NCBI GenBank assembly: GCA_030698375.1
Contig: JAUYLL010000123.1
Location: 39,219 to 103,218 of the forward strand
Length of the DNA: 64,000 nt
Origin: Nocardioides sp.
GTDB lineage: Bacteria > Actinomycetota > Actinomycetes > Propionibacteriales > Nocardioidaceae
Direction: 5' to 3'
Position 1 is the first letter of the stretch, and each line of letters starts with the position of its first letter. The position numbers and the translations under genes were made by a program. The notes beneath the pieces are model-generated. The model made no database searches, had not been told where the DNA came from, and saw nothing but the letters and a program-made list of their open reading frames with translations. Of the stretch, positions 7,903 to 17,702 are shown piece after piece.

Positions 7903-8728
7903 CCCCGCGGTCGCCGCAGCACTCGAGCTGCTGGGCGGCCGGACGATCGTCACCCTGACCGGGGCCGGGCTCTCCACCGACTCGGGCATCCCGGACTACC
8001 GCGGCCCCGGGGCGCCGGTCCGCACACCCATGACCTTCGGGGAGTTCCTCTCCGGCCCGGATGCGCGCCAGCGGTACTGGGCCCGCAGCCACGTCGGCTG
8101 GACCCGGATGGGCTCCGCGTCCCCGAACCCCGGCCACGGGGCGCTGGCCCGGCTCGAGGCTGCCGGCCACCAGCGGTTCCTCATCACCCAGAACGTCGAC
8201 GGCCTGCACGAGCGCGCCGGGAGCCAGCAGATGGTCGCCCTCCACGGCCGGGTCTCCGAGGTGGTCTGCCTCGCGTGCGGTGAGGTGACCAGCCGTGCGG
8301 TCCTCGCCGCCCGGATGACCGCCGCCAACCCCGGGTACGCCGAGCGGCACGCCGACGCCGCCGCCCGACCCGACGGCGACGTGCTGCTCGAGGAGACCGC
8401 GGGCTTCGTGGTCCCGGCCTGCCCACGCTGCGGCGGGGTGCTCAAGCCCGACGTCGTCTTCTTCGGCGAGAACGTCCCGAAGCCCCGGGTCCAGCGTTGC
8501 TTCGACGCCGTCGACGCCCTCGACCCCCGCACGGGCGCCCTGCTCGTGGCCGGGTCCTCGCTCACCGTGATGTCCGGGTTCCGGTTCGTGCGCCGCTGCG
8601 CCCGCGCCGGTGTCCCGGTGGTGATCGTCAACCGGGGTCCGACCCGTGGCGACGACCTCGCCACCCACACCGTGCCGGTCGGGTGCAGCGACTTCCTGGC
8701 GGCCCTCGCCGCGCTCGGCGGGTCCTAG
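7877..8728 (+). CDS. NAD-dependent protein deacylase, sirtuin family
   Basis: A 283-residue Sir2-type enzyme that removes acyl groups from lysines using NAD+. The motifs are in family order: 'GAGLSTDSGIPDYRG' for NAD binding, 'TQNVDGLH', the catalytic His in 'ALHGRVSEVVC', a zinc site made of 'CLAC' and 'CPRC' about 48 residues apart, 'KPDVVFFGE', and 'VAGSSLTVMSGF'. The 'GFRFVRRC' end and overall spacing resemble class II (SIRT4-like) bacterial sirtuins. The start codon is GTG at 7877 inside the end of the DUF2277 gene; a Shine-Dalgarno sequence is weak, so translation is probably coupled. Its substrates cannot be read from the sequence. Confidence 0.93.
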   Translation: MPSSATRADPAVAAALELLGGRTIVTLTGAGLSTDSGIPDYRGPGAPVRTPMTFGEFLSGPDARQRYWARSHVGWTRMGSASPNPGHGALARLEAAGHQRFLITQNVDGLHERAGSQQMVALHGRVSEVVCLACGEVTSRAVLAARMTAANPGYAERHADAAARPDGDVLLEETAGFVVPACPRCGGVLKPDVVFFGENVPKPRVQRCFDAVDALDPRTGALLVAGSSLTVMSGFRFVRRCARAGVPVVIVNRGPTRGDDLATHTVPVGCSDFLAALAALGGS

Positions 8729-8740
8729 CCGGATCCTCGC

Positions 8741-9997
8741 TCAGTCCACGTCCTCCGGTCCCACCTCGGCAGCGTGCACGATCCTGTCGAAGGTGCGCCA
8801 CAGGACGACGGTGAGGACGAGCGAGCCGACGAAGCCGAACCAGTACGGCGCGAGGATCCCGAACGCCTGCGCGATAACCCCACCCACCAGGGAGCCGGCA
8901 GCCGCTCCCCCGACCGCCCCGAGCATGTAGACCGACGTGACCCGCCCGAGCAGCGCGCTCGGCACCGCGCGTTGGCGCACCGTCGTGGCGGTAGTCCCCC
9001 ACACCACGGCGTGGACGCCGAAGACCATCATCATCGCGCCGGCGACCCAGCCGCTCCGGGTCAGCGCCAGCACGAGGTGCGTGACGGTCTCGACGACCAG
9101 GCCGGCACGCATCAGCGTCGCGAGCGAGAACCGGTCCTGCAGCCAGCCGTACGTCGTGGCGCCGACCAGCCCGCCGACGGCACCGGCGGCGATCAGCACG
9201 CCGTACCCCCGCTCCCCCAGCCCGAGGATCTCGGTCGCGTAGAGCACGTAGACCGCCATCGCCGCGCCGAAGGTGACGTTGAAGAGGGCGATGGTGATCG
9301 CGAGCGTGCGCACCGGCGGGTGCGCGGCGAGCCAGCGCAGGCCCTCGGCGATCTCCTGGCGCATCCGCCGCTGCTCGGTGCGCTCGGGCGGCGGGACCGT
9401 GCCGATGCGCGAGACGAGAGCGACCGTGAGGACCAGGCAGACCGCGGTGCCGGCGAACGGCAGCGCGACCGCGGTGCCGAAGAGGATGGCCCCGAGGGGT
9501 GGGCCGGCCAGCTGGTTGGCCAGGGTCCGGGTGCCGAAGAGCCGGGCGTTGGCCAGCCCCAGGTGGGCCTTCGGCACCAGGGAGGCCACGAGCGTCGTCG
9601 ACGCGTTGTCCGCGAACGTCTCGGCGGTGCCGAGGAGGAAGGCCACGGTCAGCACGACCGGCAGCGACACGACGTCGGTGACGACCGAGACCGCCAGCCC
9701 GGTGAGCACCAGCGCGCGCAGGGTCTCCACCACCAGGAGCAGCCGGCGCCGGTCGGTGCGGTCCACCAGGGCCCCCGCGAGGGTGCCGAGCAGCAGCCAG
9801 GGCAGCTGCTGGAGGAAGACCGCGGCAGCGACCGCGAGCGGGTCGCGGGTCAGCGAGGCGACCAGCAGCGGCGCGGCCGACAGCATGATGCCGTCGCCCA
9901 GGTTGGCCAGCGAGGAGCCGGACCAGAGCCACCGGAAGTCCCGGCCGAGGCGGGGTGGCGAGAGGCGGGCGACGAACCGTGCGAGCACGCCCCTCAT
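8741..9997 (-). CDS. MFS transporter (drug/metabolite exporter type)
   Basis: A 418-residue integral membrane protein with about 12 predicted helices. The start 'FRWLWSGSSLANLGDGIML' and the loop 2-3 motif 'GALVDRTDRRRLLLVVE' (MFS motif A, D-R-x-D-R-R) are typical of the MFS_3/enterobactin-exporter-like group. Residues about 215-245 form the central cytoplasmic loop and 'TVRQRAVPSALLGRV' matches the second-half motif of this group. The ATG at 9997 has GGGGGA a few bases upstream. It stands alone on its strand and converges with the sirtuin. Export of a hydrophobic compound is likely; the substrate is unknown. Confidence 0.88.
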   Translation of the reverse strand: MRGVLARFVARLSPPRLGRDFRWLWSGSSLANLGDGIMLSAAPLLVASLTRDPLAVAAAVFLQQLPWLLLGTLAGALVDRTDRRRLLLVVETLRALVLTGLAVSVVTDVVSLPVVLTVAFLLGTAETFADNASTTLVASLVPKAHLGLANARLFGTRTLANQLAGPPLGAILFGTAVALPFAGTAVCLVLTVALVSRIGTVPPPERTEQRRMRQEIAEGLRWLAAHPPVRTLAITIALFNVTFGAAMAVYVLYATEILGLGERGYGVLIAAGAVGGLVGATTYGWLQDRFSLATLMRAGLVVETVTHLVLALTRSGWVAGAMMMVFGVHAVVWGTTATTVRQRAVPSALLGRVTSVYMLGAVGGAAAGSLVGGVIAQAFGILAPYWFGFVGSLVLTVVLWRTFDRIVHAAEVGPEDVD

Positions 9998-10095
9998 GTG
10001 TCCCCCTCCGGGCTCGGCCCCCTCAGCACCGGGTCACCCTCGCCCATCACCACCATCAGCGGCAAGCGGGTTCCAGGCACCCGCCGACCCCCTCC

Positions 10096-10114
10096 GTGAC
10101 AGTGGTACTGTCAC
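10096..10114. promoter_or_regulatory. Perfect inverted repeat (probable repressor operator) at a leaderless-type start
   Basis: GTGACAG (10096-10102) and CTGTCAC (10108-10114) are exact inverted copies around TGGTA. The right arm contains TACTGT (10106-10111), which would act as a -10 element seven bases before the ATG at 10119, leaving no room for a ribosome binding site. A dimeric repressor of the TetR or GntR type bound here would block RNA polymerase directly. No regulator gene is adjacent. Confidence 0.65.
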
Positions 10115-10118
10115 AATC

Positions 10119-11150
10119 ATGAAGCTCTCGACGATGCTCATGTACGACGGGAATCCCCGTGACGCCGCCGACCAGGTCGTCTCCTGGGAGAAGGCCGGAC
10201 TCGACACTGTCTGGGTGGCCGAGGCCTACGGCTTCGACTCCCCGACGCTGATGGGTTACCTGGCCGCCCGCACCGAGACCATCGAGATCGGGGCGGCGAT
10301 CCTCAACATCTTCTCCCGCACCCCCGGCACCCTCGCCCAGACCGCCGCCGGGCTCGACAACGTCAGCGGCGGCCGCGCGATCCTGGGCCTCGGCGCCTCC
10401 GGCCCGCAGGTCATCGAGGGCTGGCACGGGATGCCCTACGAGCGCCCCCTGGGCCGCACCCGGGAGATCGTGGAGATCGTCCGGGCGATGATGCGCCGCG
10501 AGCGCATCGACCACCAGGGCAAGAACTTCACCATCCCCCTGCCGGCCGACCAGGGCCTCGGCCTCGGCAAGCCGCTGAAGATGCTCACCCGCCCCGAGCG
10601 CTCGGTGGTGCCGATCTACATCGCCGCGCTCGGCGAGAAGAACGTCAAGGCCACCGCCGAGTACGGCGACGGCTGGCTGCCGTTCCTCTACGTCCCCGAG
10701 AAGGCCGACGACGTGTGGGGCGACTCCCTGCGCGAGGGCGGCGCCAAGCGCCCCGCCGACCTCGGCCCCCTCGAGACCGTCGCCGGCGGCATGGTCGCCA
10801 TCGGTGACGACGTGAAGTCGCTGCTCGACTTCGCCCGGCCGATGTTCGCCCTCTACATCGGCGGCATGGGCGCGCGCGACAAGAACTTCTACAACGAGCT
10901 CGCCTGCCGCTACGGCTACGAGAAGGAGGCCGCGGAGATCCAGGACCTCTACCTCAGCGGCAAGAAGCAGGAGGCGGAGGCCAAGGTGCCGCTCGAGCTG
11001 CTCGAGCTGTGCAACCTCGTCGGCCCCGCGTCGTACGTCCAGGAGCGGATCGCCGCGTTCCGCGAGTCGGGCGTCACCAACCTGCAGATCATGCCGGTCA
11101 GCGACGACCCGGTCGGCACCATCCGCCAGATGAAGGAGTGGGTCTCTTGA
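10119..11150 (+). CDS. LLM class F420-dependent (flavin-type) oxidoreductase
   Basis: A 343-residue luciferase-like TIM-barrel oxidoreductase. It starts 'MKLSTMLMYDGNPRDAADQ' and has 'GLDTVWVAEAYGFDSPTLMG', 'IEIGAAILNIFSRTPG', 'GRAILGLGASGPQVIEGWHG' and 'YIAALGEKNVKATAEYGDG', all typical of actinobacterial F420-dependent enzymes. Cofactor F420 rather than FMN is inferred from the subfamily and from fbiC lying just downstream. The ATG at 10119 follows an operator/-10 element directly, so the mRNA is probably leaderless. Its TGA overlaps the TTG of the acyl-CoA dehydrogenase, giving a coupled two-gene operon for acyl-CoA or related oxidation. The substrate is unknown. Confidence 0.9.
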   Translation: MKLSTMLMYDGNPRDAADQVVSWEKAGLDTVWVAEAYGFDSPTLMGYLAARTETIEIGAAILNIFSRTPGTLAQTAAGLDNVSGGRAILGLGASGPQVIEGWHGMPYERPLGRTREIVEIVRAMMRRERIDHQGKNFTIPLPADQGLGLGKPLKMLTRPERSVVPIYIAALGEKNVKATAEYGDGWLPFLYVPEKADDVWGDSLREGGAKRPADLGPLETVAGGMVAIGDDVKSLLDFARPMFALYIGGMGARDKNFYNELACRYGYEKEAAEIQDLYLSGKKQEAEAKVPLELLELCNLVGPASYVQERIAAFRESGVTNLQIMPVSDDPVGTIRQMKEWVS

Positions 11151-12292
11151 GCACGCGTCCGATCTTCGACGAGGAGCACGAGGCGTTCCGCCAGACCGTG
11201 CGGTCGTTCATCGCCAAGGAGATCACTCCGCACCACGAGGAGTGGGAGAAGGCGGGCCAGGTCCCGCGGGAGCTCTGGACGAAGGCCGGCGACCTCGGGA
11301 TGCTCTGCTTCGACGTCCCCGAGGAGTTCGGCGGCCCGGGCGTCGACGACTTCCGCTACAACGTGGTCGTCACCGAGGAGCTCGCCCGCTCCGGTGCGAG
11401 CGGTCCGGGCTTCCCGGTCCACAGCGACATCATCGTCCCCTACCTCGTCACCCTCGGCACCGAGGAGCAGAAGAAGCGCTGGCTCCCCGGCTGCGTGAGC
11501 GGCGAGACGATCACCGCCATCGCGATGACCGAGCCGGGCGCCGGCAGCGACCTCCAAGGCGTCCGCACCACGGCCATCGACAAGGGCGACCACTACGTGC
11601 TCAACGGGTCGAAGACCTTCATCAGCAACGGCATCATGGCCGACCTGGTGATCGTCGTCGCCCGCACCGACCCCGACGCCGGCCACCAGGGCATCAGCCT
11701 GCTCGTGGTCGAGGAGGGCATGGAGGGCTTCGAGCGCGGCCGCAACCTCGACAAGGTCGGCCTCAAGGCTCAGGACACCGCCGAGCTCTCGTTCAACGAC
11801 GTCGTCGTGCCGAAGGAGAACGTCCTCGGCGAGGTCGGCTCCGGCTTCATCTCGCTGATGATCAACCTGCCCCAGGAGCGGCTCTCCATCGCCGTCATCG
11901 CCGCCGCCGCCTGCGAGCGGGTGCTGGAACTGTCGCTGGACTACGCCAAGGAGCGCGAGGCGTTCGGCAAGCCGATCGGCAAGTTCCAGAACACCCGCTT
12001 CATGCTGGCCGAGATGGCGACCGAGACGCACATCGCCCGGACCTTCGTCGACGACTGCATCACCCGCCACCTCAAGGGCGAGCTGGACACGTCGCTGGCG
12101 TCGATGGCGAAGTACTGGACCACCGAGCTGCAGACCAAGGTGGTGGACCGCTCCGTGCAGCTGCACGGCGGCTACGGCTACATGATGGAGTACCCGATCG
12201 CCCGGGCGTTCATCGATAGCCGGATCCAGACGATCTACGGCGGCACCACCGAGATCCAGAAGGAGATCATCGGGCGCTCGCTCGGGATCTGA
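11147..12292 (+). CDS. Acyl-CoA dehydrogenase
   Basis: A 381-residue FAD enzyme that introduces the alpha-beta double bond in acyl-CoA thioesters. It shows 'IAMTEPGAGSDLQGVRTTA' and 'YVLNGSKTFISNGIMADL' (acyl-CoA/FAD signature 1), 'ERLSIAVIAAAACERVLEL', 'REAFGKPIGKFQ' and the C-terminal 'YGGTTEIQKEIIGRSLG', where the Glu of 'TTEI' is the expected catalytic base. The length is normal. The TTG at 11147 forms a four-base overlap with the upstream TGA and has AAGGAG 8 bases before it. It probably works with the upstream oxidoreductase on the same branched-chain, fatty or steroid side-chain acyl-CoA. Confidence 0.95.
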   Translation: MSTRPIFDEEHEAFRQTVRSFIAKEITPHHEEWEKAGQVPRELWTKAGDLGMLCFDVPEEFGGPGVDDFRYNVVVTEELARSGASGPGFPVHSDIIVPYLVTLGTEEQKKRWLPGCVSGETITAIAMTEPGAGSDLQGVRTTAIDKGDHYVLNGSKTFISNGIMADLVIVVARTDPDAGHQGISLLVVEEGMEGFERGRNLDKVGLKAQDTAELSFNDVVVPKENVLGEVGSGFISLMINLPQERLSIAVIAAAACERVLELSLDYAKEREAFGKPIGKFQNTRFMLAEMATETHIARTFVDDCITRHLKGELDTSLASMAKYWTTELQTKVVDRSVQLHGGYGYMMEYPIARAFIDSRIQTIYGGTTEIQKEIIGRSLGI

Positions 12293-12333
12293 GGTCATCC
12301 GCCGCGCCTCGGGCGCGGGTCGGCGACCACCAC

Positions 12334-12370
12334 GCATCGCCTCCGCTGGGTGGACCGGCGGGGGCGATGC
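12334..12370 (+). terminator. Stem-loop after the oxidoreductase/dehydrogenase operon
   Basis: GCATCGCC (12334-12341) pairs with GGCGATGC (12363-12370), with partial CCGC/GCGG pairing inside. It lies 42 bases after the acyl-CoA dehydrogenase stop and 45 bases before fbiC. No T-run follows, so it could be a U-poor terminator or part of the fbiC leader. Confidence 0.4.
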
Positions 12371-12414
12371 CTGCATCACGCAGGTAACGTGCGCCATCTG
12401 ATCCTGGGAGGACC

Positions 12415-14976
12415 GTGACCGAGCACAGCAGGGGGCAGGGCAGCACCCCGACGCCCCAGCAGGTACGCCGGGCCCTTGCGCGCGCGGAGCGCGGCGCGGC
12501 CCTCGACCCCTCCGAGGCGACCGCTCTCCACGCGGCACGCGGCGAGGACCTCGAGCGGCTGTGCGCCGTCGCTGCGCGGGTCCGCGACGCCGGCCTGGCC
12601 GACGCCGGCCGACCCGGCGTGGTGACGTACTCCCCGAAGGTTTTCATCCCGGTGACGCGGCTGTGCCGCGACCGGTGCCACTACTGCACCTTCGTCACCG
12701 TCCCCGGCAAGCTCAAGGCCGACGGCGAGGACCTGTTCCTCTCCCCCGACGAGATCGTCGCGCTCGCCGCCGAGGGCGCGCGCCTGGGCTGCACCGAGGC
12801 GCTGTTCACCCTCGGCGACCGGCCCGAGGACCGCTGGCCCGAGGCACGGCAGTGGCTCGACGAGAAGGGCTACGACTCCACGCTCGACTACGTCCGCGCG
12901 ATGGCAGTCCGGGTGCTGGAGGAGACCGGCCTGCTCCCCCACCTCAACCCGGGCGTCATGTCGTGGACCGAGATGAACCGGCTCAAGCCGGTCGCCCCGT
13001 CGATGGGGATGATGCTCGAGACCACCTCCCGCCGGCTGTTCGAGACCAAGGGCGAGGTCCACCACGGCTCCCCCGACAAGGACCCCGACATCCGGCTGCG
13101 CGTGCTCGAGGACGCCGGTCGGCTCTCGATCCCCTTCACCACCGGGGTGCTGATCGGGATCGGCGAGACCCTCGAGGAGCGCGCCGACGCGCTGTTCGCG
13201 CTGCGTCGCGTGGCGCGCCAGTTCGGTCACGTGCAGGAGGTGATCGTCCAGAACTTCCGGGCCAAGCCCGACACCGCGATGCGGCACGCCGGCGACCTGG
13301 GGCTCGAGGAGTACCTCGCCGCCCTGGCGACCGCCCGGGTGGTCCTCGGCCCGAAGGTCCGGCTGCAGGCCCCGCCGAACCTCACCGACGCCGCGGAGTG
13401 CCACCGGCTGCTCGCCGCGGGGGTCGACGACTGGGGCGGGGTCAGCCCGCTCACCCCCGACCACGTGAATCCCGAGCGGCCCTGGCCCTCGCTGGAGCGG
13501 TTGGCCGCGATCACCGCCGAGGCCGGCTTCACCCTGGCCCCGCGCCTGACCGCGCACCCCGAGTACGTGCGTGGCGCCCGCGACACCGGCGAGCCCTGGA
13601 TCGACCCGCGGGTGCTCGGCCACACCACGGCGCTGGCCGGGCCCGACGGCCTGGCGCTGCCCGGCGTACGGCCCGAGGGGAGGACCTGGCAGGAGCCCGA
13701 GGGCGGGTTCACCCAGCACGGCGGAGGCACCGGCCGCACCGACCTGCACACCGCGGTCGACACCGAGGGCCGCACCCACGACCGCCGCGCGGACTTCGAC
13801 ACCGTGTACGGCGACTGGCAGTCGCTGCGCGACCAGGTGGCCGCCGGCGCCGGCGCGGAGCACGAGGTGCTGGAGTCGGAGGTCAAGGCCGCGCTGCGGC
13901 AGGCCGAGGCCGATCCGCAAGGCCTCACCGACGACCAGGCGCTCACCCTCATGCAGGTCGACGGCCCCGCGCTCGTCGAGCTGTGCGCGATCGCCGACGG
14001 TCTGCGCCGCGACGTCGTCGGCGACACCGTGACCTACGTCGTCAACCGGAACATCAACTTCACCAACGTCTGCTACGTCGGCTGCCGGTTCTGCGCCTTC
14101 GCGCAGCGCCGCACCGACGCCGACGCCTACTCGCTCTCCCTCGATCAGGTCGCCGACCGGGCCGAGGCGGCCTGGGGCGACGGCGCCACCGAGGTCTGCA
14201 TGCAGGGCGGGATCGACCCCGAGCTGCCGGGGACGGCGTACTTCGACCTCGCCGCCGCAGTGAAGCAGCGGGTGCCCGAGATGCACGTGCACGCCTTCTC
14301 CCCCATGGAGATCGTCAACGGCGCCTCCCGCACCGGCCTGTCCTACCGCGACTTCCTCACCAAGGCCCGCGAGGCCGGCCTCGACACCATCCCCGGCACC
14401 GCGGCCGAGATCCTCGACGACGAGGTCCGGTGGGTGCTCACCAAGGGCAAGCTCCCGGCCGCCACCTGGATCGAGGTCGTCACCGCCGCCCATGAGGTGG
14501 GCCTGCGGTCGAGCTCGACGATGATGTACGGCCACGTCGACAACCCGCGGCACTGGGTGGAGCACCTGCGCGTGCTCTCCCGCATCCAGGACCGCACCGG
14601 CGGGTTCACCGAGTTCGTGCCGCTGCCGTTCGTGCACCACTCCTCGCCGATCTACCTCGCCGGCGTCGCCCGCCCGGGCCCCACCCTGCGCGACAACCTC
14701 GCCGTCCACGCGATGGCGCGGATCCTGCTGCACGGCCGCATCGACAACATCCAGGCCTCCTGGGTGAAGCTCGGCGTCGAGGGCATCCACGCCATGCTGC
14801 GCGCGGGCGCCAACGACCTCGGCGGCACCCTCATGGAGGAGACGATCTCCCGGATGGCCGGCTCCGAGCACGGCAGCGAGAAGAGCGTCGAGGAGCTCGA
14901 GGAGATCGCCGCCGCCATCGGCCGCCCGGTCCGCCAGCGCACCACGACGTACGGCGAGGTCCCCGCCCGCACCTGA
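12415..14976 (+). CDS. fbiC: FbiC, bifunctional FO synthase (CofG-CofH fusion) of coenzyme F420 biosynthesis
   Basis: An 853-residue fusion of two radical-SAM enzymes that together make FO (7,8-didemethyl-8-hydroxy-5-deazariboflavin), the chromophore of F420, from tyrosine and the flavin precursor 5-amino-6-ribitylaminouracil. The N-terminal CofG half (to about residue 400) has the 4Fe-4S motif '[10 protein letters not shown]'. The C-terminal CofH half has '[10 protein letters not shown]' and '[14 protein letters not shown]'. The spacing of both CxxxCxxC motifs is intact and the length fits actinobacterial FbiC. The GTG at 12415 has GGGAGGA 3 bases upstream. The F420-type oxidoreductase upstream is a plausible consumer of the product. 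Confidence 0.97.
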   Translation: MTEHSRGQGSTPTPQQVRRALARAERGAALDPSEATALHAARGEDLERLCAVAARVRDAGLADAGRPGVVTYSPKVFIPVTRLCRDRCHYCTFVTVPGKLKADGEDLFLSPDEIVALAAEGARLGCTEALFTLGDRPEDRWPEARQWLDEKGYDSTLDYVRAMAVRVLEETGLLPHLNPGVMSWTEMNRLKPVAPSMGMMLETTSRRLFETKGEVHHGSPDKDPDIRLRVLEDAGRLSIPFTTGVLIGIGETLEERADALFALRRVARQFGHVQEVIVQNFRAKPDTAMRHAGDLGLEEYLAALATARVVLGPKVRLQAPPNLTDAAECHRLLAAGVDDWGGVSPLTPDHVNPERPWPSLERLAAITAEAGFTLAPRLTAHPEYVRGARDTGEPWIDPRVLGHTTALAGPDGLALPGVRPEGRTWQEPEGGFTQHGGGTGRTDLHTAVDTEGRTHDRRADFDTVYGDWQSLRDQVAAGAGAEHEVLESEVKAALRQAEADPQGLTDDQALTLMQVDGPALVELCAIADGLRRDVVGDTVTYVVNRNINFTNVCYVGCRFCAFAQRRTDADAYSLSLDQVADRAEAAWGDGATEVCMQGGIDPELPGTAYFDLAAAVKQRVPEMHVHAFSPMEIVNGASRTGLSYRDFLTKAREAGLDTIPGTAAEILDDEVRWVLTKGKLPAATWIEVVTAAHEVGLRSSSTMMYGHVDNPRHWVEHLRVLSRIQDRTGGFTEFVPLPFVHHSSPIYLAGVARPGPTLRDNLAVHAMARILLHGRIDNIQASWVKLGVEGIHAMLRAGANDLGGTLMEETISRMAGSEHGSEKSVEELEEIAAAIGRPVRQRTTTYGEVPART

Positions 14977-14979
14977 GGG

Positions 14980-15633
14980 TCAGCCGCGGGTGGCGGCGAC
15001 GTACTGCGCGACGCCGTGGCGCTCGCGCACGACGTCGCGGTAGCCCGCCTCGCGCAGCCAGCCGGTGAGCTCGTCGGCGCCGAACATCCGCAGGCCGGTC
15101 CGGGGCAGCGTGAGGTGCTGCGCGGCGCGGACGGGACGGTGCGGGGACTCGATGCTCGCCATCAGCGCGAGCCGACCGCCCGGACGCAGGACACGGGTGA
15201 TCTCCGCCAGGGCACGGAACGGGTCAGGGATCAGGTAGAGCGCGGCGTAGCAGCCGACCGCGTCGAAGGCGCCGTCAGCGAAGGGCAGGGCGTGCGCGCT
15301 CCCCCGGACGTACGCCGGCACACCGTCGCCGCCGTCGCTCCCCCGGCGGGCGCCCTGCGCGAGCATCGGTGCGGACAGGTCGACCCCCACCGCGAGGCCA
15401 CCGGGCACGACGGCCTCGGCGAAGACCCGCGTGAAGAGTCCCGGTCCGCAGGCGACGTCGAGCACCCGGTCACCGGGAGCCAGACCGAGCGCCTCGACCG
15501 TGCGCTGCTTCTCCTGCCGCACGTGGGCAGGGTCGAAGCCCATGAGGGAGAACCCGAGCACCGGCCGCCAGGCCCGCTCGTAGACCGCGGCCAGGACCGG
15601 GTTCTGCATCGCGCGCTGGGCCAGGCTGCTCAC
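14980..15633 (-). CDS. Class I SAM-dependent methyltransferase (UbiE/Methyltransf_11 type)
   Basis: A 217-residue protein with SAM-binding motif I 'VLDVACGPGLFTRVFAEA', a following acidic strand 'AVGVDLSAPMLAQG', motif 'AHALPFADGAFDAVGCYAALYLI' and 'LRPGGRLALMASIE'. This is the standard seven-strand small-molecule methyltransferase arrangement. The N-terminal 40 residues ('NPVLAAVYERAWRPVLGFSL') are helical and recur in actinobacterial members of this group. The start is GTG at 15633. It lies 3 bases from the fbiC stop on the opposite strand, so the two genes converge. The acceptor substrate is unknown. Confidence 0.88.
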   Translation of the reverse strand: MSSLAQRAMQNPVLAAVYERAWRPVLGFSLMGFDPAHVRQEKQRTVEALGLAPGDRVLDVACGPGLFTRVFAEAVVPGGLAVGVDLSAPMLAQGARRGSDGGDGVPAYVRGSAHALPFADGAFDAVGCYAALYLIPDPFRALAEITRVLRPGGRLALMASIESPHRPVRAAQHLTLPRTGLRMFGADELTGWLREAGYRDVVRERHGVAQYVAATRG

Positions 15634-15718
15634 GCCTCAGCGTCCCACGAGCGCTCATGCTCGACGCTGCGACGGGTACGACGGGGGTGAGGCGCAGCGA
15701 CGAGGAGAGGAGCCCGAC

Positions 15719-16063
15719 GTGGCGACGAGCATCGTGGACGACGACCTGTGGCAGGCCTTCCACCGCGTGGTGAACATGACCTCCCGCGAGCTCCGCGAGT
15801 GGCTGGCCGTGGAGGGCGCGGGTGAGGAGACAGAGGAGGTGCCCGACCGGGCCGGGAGCGAGATCGGCCACCGGGTGGCCGACATCCTCGCCAAGCGGCG
15901 CTCCGACCTGACCCCGGAGGACGTGACGGTGATGCAGCAGGTCGTCGGGGAGGTCATGGCCGAGCGCGACGTCGACCTCGAGCCCACCGCTGGTGAGGCG
16001 TCGTGGCGACATCGGCTGATGGACCTGGGCCACGACCCGCTCAAGCCGGTCGAGAAGGGTTAG
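15719..16063 (+). CDS. DUF3140 family protein
   Basis: A 114-residue protein matching DUF3140: 'DDLWQAFHRVVNMTSRELREWL' near the start, 'GHRVADILAKRRSDLTPEDV' in the middle and 'MQQVVGEVMAERD' then 'WRHRLMDLGHDPLK' at the end. The family appears as a small soluble, helical protein in actinobacteria and some other bacteria; no function is established. It starts with GTG at 15719; GAGGAGAGGAG lies about 10 bases upstream. It ends one base before the convergent guaA stop. Confidence 0.88.
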   Translation: MATSIVDDDLWQAFHRVVNMTSRELREWLAVEGAGEETEEVPDRAGSEIGHRVADILAKRRSDLTPEDVTVMQQVVGEVMAERDVDLEPTAGEASWRHRLMDLGHDPLKPVEKG

Positions 16064-16064
16064 C

Positions 16065-17639
16065 TCACTCCCACTCGATGGTGCCGGGCGGCTTCGAGGT
16101 GATGTCGACGGTGACGCGGTTGATCTCGGCGACCTCGTTGGTGATGCGGGTCGAGATCTTCTCCAGCACGTCGTACGGCAGCCGCGCCCAGTCGGCGGTC
16201 ATCGCGTCCTCGGAGGTGACGGGGCGCAGCACGACGGGGTGGCCGTAGGTGCGGCCGTCGCCCTGGACCCCGACCGAGCGAACGTCGGCCAGCAGCACCA
16301 CGGGGAACTGCCAGATGTCGCGGTCGAGGCCGGCGTGGGTGAGCTCCTCGCGGGCGATCGCGTCGGCGGCGCGGAGGATGTCGAGGCGCTCGCGGTTGAC
16401 CTCGCCGATGATCCGGATGCCGAGGCCCGGCCCGGGGAACGGGTGGCGCCAGACGATGTCGGCGGGCAGGCCGAGCTGCTCACCGACCAGACGGACCTCG
16501 TCCTTGAACAGCGTCCGCAGCGGCTCGACGAGCTCGAACTGCAGGTCGTCGGGGAGGCCGCCGACGTTGTGGTGGGACTTGATCGTCGAGGTGCCGGCGC
16601 CCCCGCCGGACTCGACCACGTCGGGGTAGAGCGTGCCCTGGACGAGGAAGGCGACCTTGTCACCGTCGTCCCCGGTCACGGCGTCCGCGAGGATCTCGGC
16701 CTCCGCGGCCTCGAAGACCCGGATGAACTCCCGGCCGATCACCTTGCGCTTCTGCTCGGGGTCGATGACGCCCGCGAGCGCGTCGAGGAACTGCTTCTCG
16801 GCCTCGACGACCTTGAGGTCGACCCCGGTCGCGGCGACGAAGTCCCGCTCCACCTGCTCGGTCTCACCCTGGCGCATCAGCCCGTGGTCGACGTACACGC
16901 AGGTGAGCCGGTCGCCGATCGCGCGCTGCACGAGCGCGGCGGCCACGGCGGAGTCGACGCCGCCGGAGAGGCCGCAGATCGCCTGGCCCCGGTGACCGAT
17001 CTGGGCGCGGATCGACTCGACCTGCTCCTCGACGATGTTGACCATGGTCCAGGTCTGTCGGCAGCCGGCGATCCGGACGAGGAACTGCTCGAGCACCTGC
17101 TGGCCGTGCTCGGTGTGCAGCACCTCGGGGTGCCACTGCACGCCCGCCAGGCCGGCGTCGACGTTCTCGAAGGCCGCCACGGGGGTGCCGGGGGTCGAGG
17201 CGAGGACGGTGAACCCCTCGGGGGCGGCGACGACCGCGTCGCCGTGGGACATCCACACCCGGTGCTCCGCCGGTACGTCGGCAAGCAGGGTCCCCGGCTC
17301 GCTCACGGCCACCGTGGTGCGCCCGTACTCACGGGCCCCGGTCGCGGCGACCTCGCCGCCCATCCCCTTGGCCATCAGCTGGAAGCCGTAGCACATCCCG
17401 AACAGCGGGGTGCCCGAGGAGAACAGCGCCGGGTCCATGCCCGGGGCGCCGTCGGCGTACACCGAGGACGGTCCGCCGGAGAGGACGATCGCCTTCGGCC
17501 GCTTGGCCAGCATCTCGGCGACCGGCATCGTGTGCGGCACGATCTCGGAGTAGACCCGCGCCTCCCGCACCCGGCGGGCGATGAGCTGGGCATACTGCGC
17601 GCCGAAGTCGACGACGAGGACGAGATCGTGGTCAGTCAC
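16065..17639 (-). CDS. guaA: GMP synthase (glutamine-hydrolysing)
   Basis: A 524-residue enzyme that converts XMP to GMP using ATP and glutamine, the last step of de novo GMP synthesis. The N-terminal class I glutamine amidotransferase domain has '[10 protein letters not shown]' (nucleophile Cys) and 'GVQWHPEV' (His, Glu). The ATP-pyrophosphatase domain has the P-loop '[12 protein letters not shown]'. The C-terminal dimerisation domain ends '[12 protein letters not shown]', as in nearly all GuaA. The GTG at 17639 starts directly before '[13 protein letters not shown]'; the longer frame upstream has no similarity. TAGGAT lies 5 bases before this GTG and might be the -10 of a leaderless message. 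guaB and guaB3 are 9-12 kb away on the same strand. Confidence 0.98.
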   Translation of the reverse strand: MTDHDLVLVVDFGAQYAQLIARRVREARVYSEIVPHTMPVAEMLAKRPKAIVLSGGPSSVYADGAPGMDPALFSSGTPLFGMCYGFQLMAKGMGGEVAATGAREYGRTTVAVSEPGTLLADVPAEHRVWMSHGDAVVAAPEGFTVLASTPGTPVAAFENVDAGLAGVQWHPEVLHTEHGQQVLEQFLVRIAGCRQTWTMVNIVEEQVESIRAQIGHRGQAICGLSGGVDSAVAAALVQRAIGDRLTCVYVDHGLMRQGETEQVERDFVAATGVDLKVVEAEKQFLDALAGVIDPEQKRKVIGREFIRVFEAAEAEILADAVTGDDGDKVAFLVQGTLYPDVVESGGGAGTSTIKSHHNVGGLPDDLQFELVEPLRTLFKDEVRLVGEQLGLPADIVWRHPFPGPGLGIRIIGEVNRERLDILRAADAIAREELTHAGLDRDIWQFPVVLLADVRSVGVQGDGRTYGHPVVLRPVTSEDAMTADWARLPYDVLEKISTRITNEVAEINRVTVDITSKPPGTIEWE

Positions 17640-17702
17640 CCGCGTGATCCTATCGGGGGTCTCGACCGGCTCACCCACCGGCGAACACCCCCGGACATGG
17701 CT

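Noticed and set aside
9273..10118. Long N-terminal extension of the luciferase-like gene
   Set aside because: It is antisense to the MFS exporter; the family start coincides with the ATG at 10119.
12376..14871. An 831-codon minus-strand open frame opposite fbiC
   Set aside because: His/Val/Gly-rich composition typical of the antisense frame of a GC-rich gene; fbiC motifs on the plus strand are complete.
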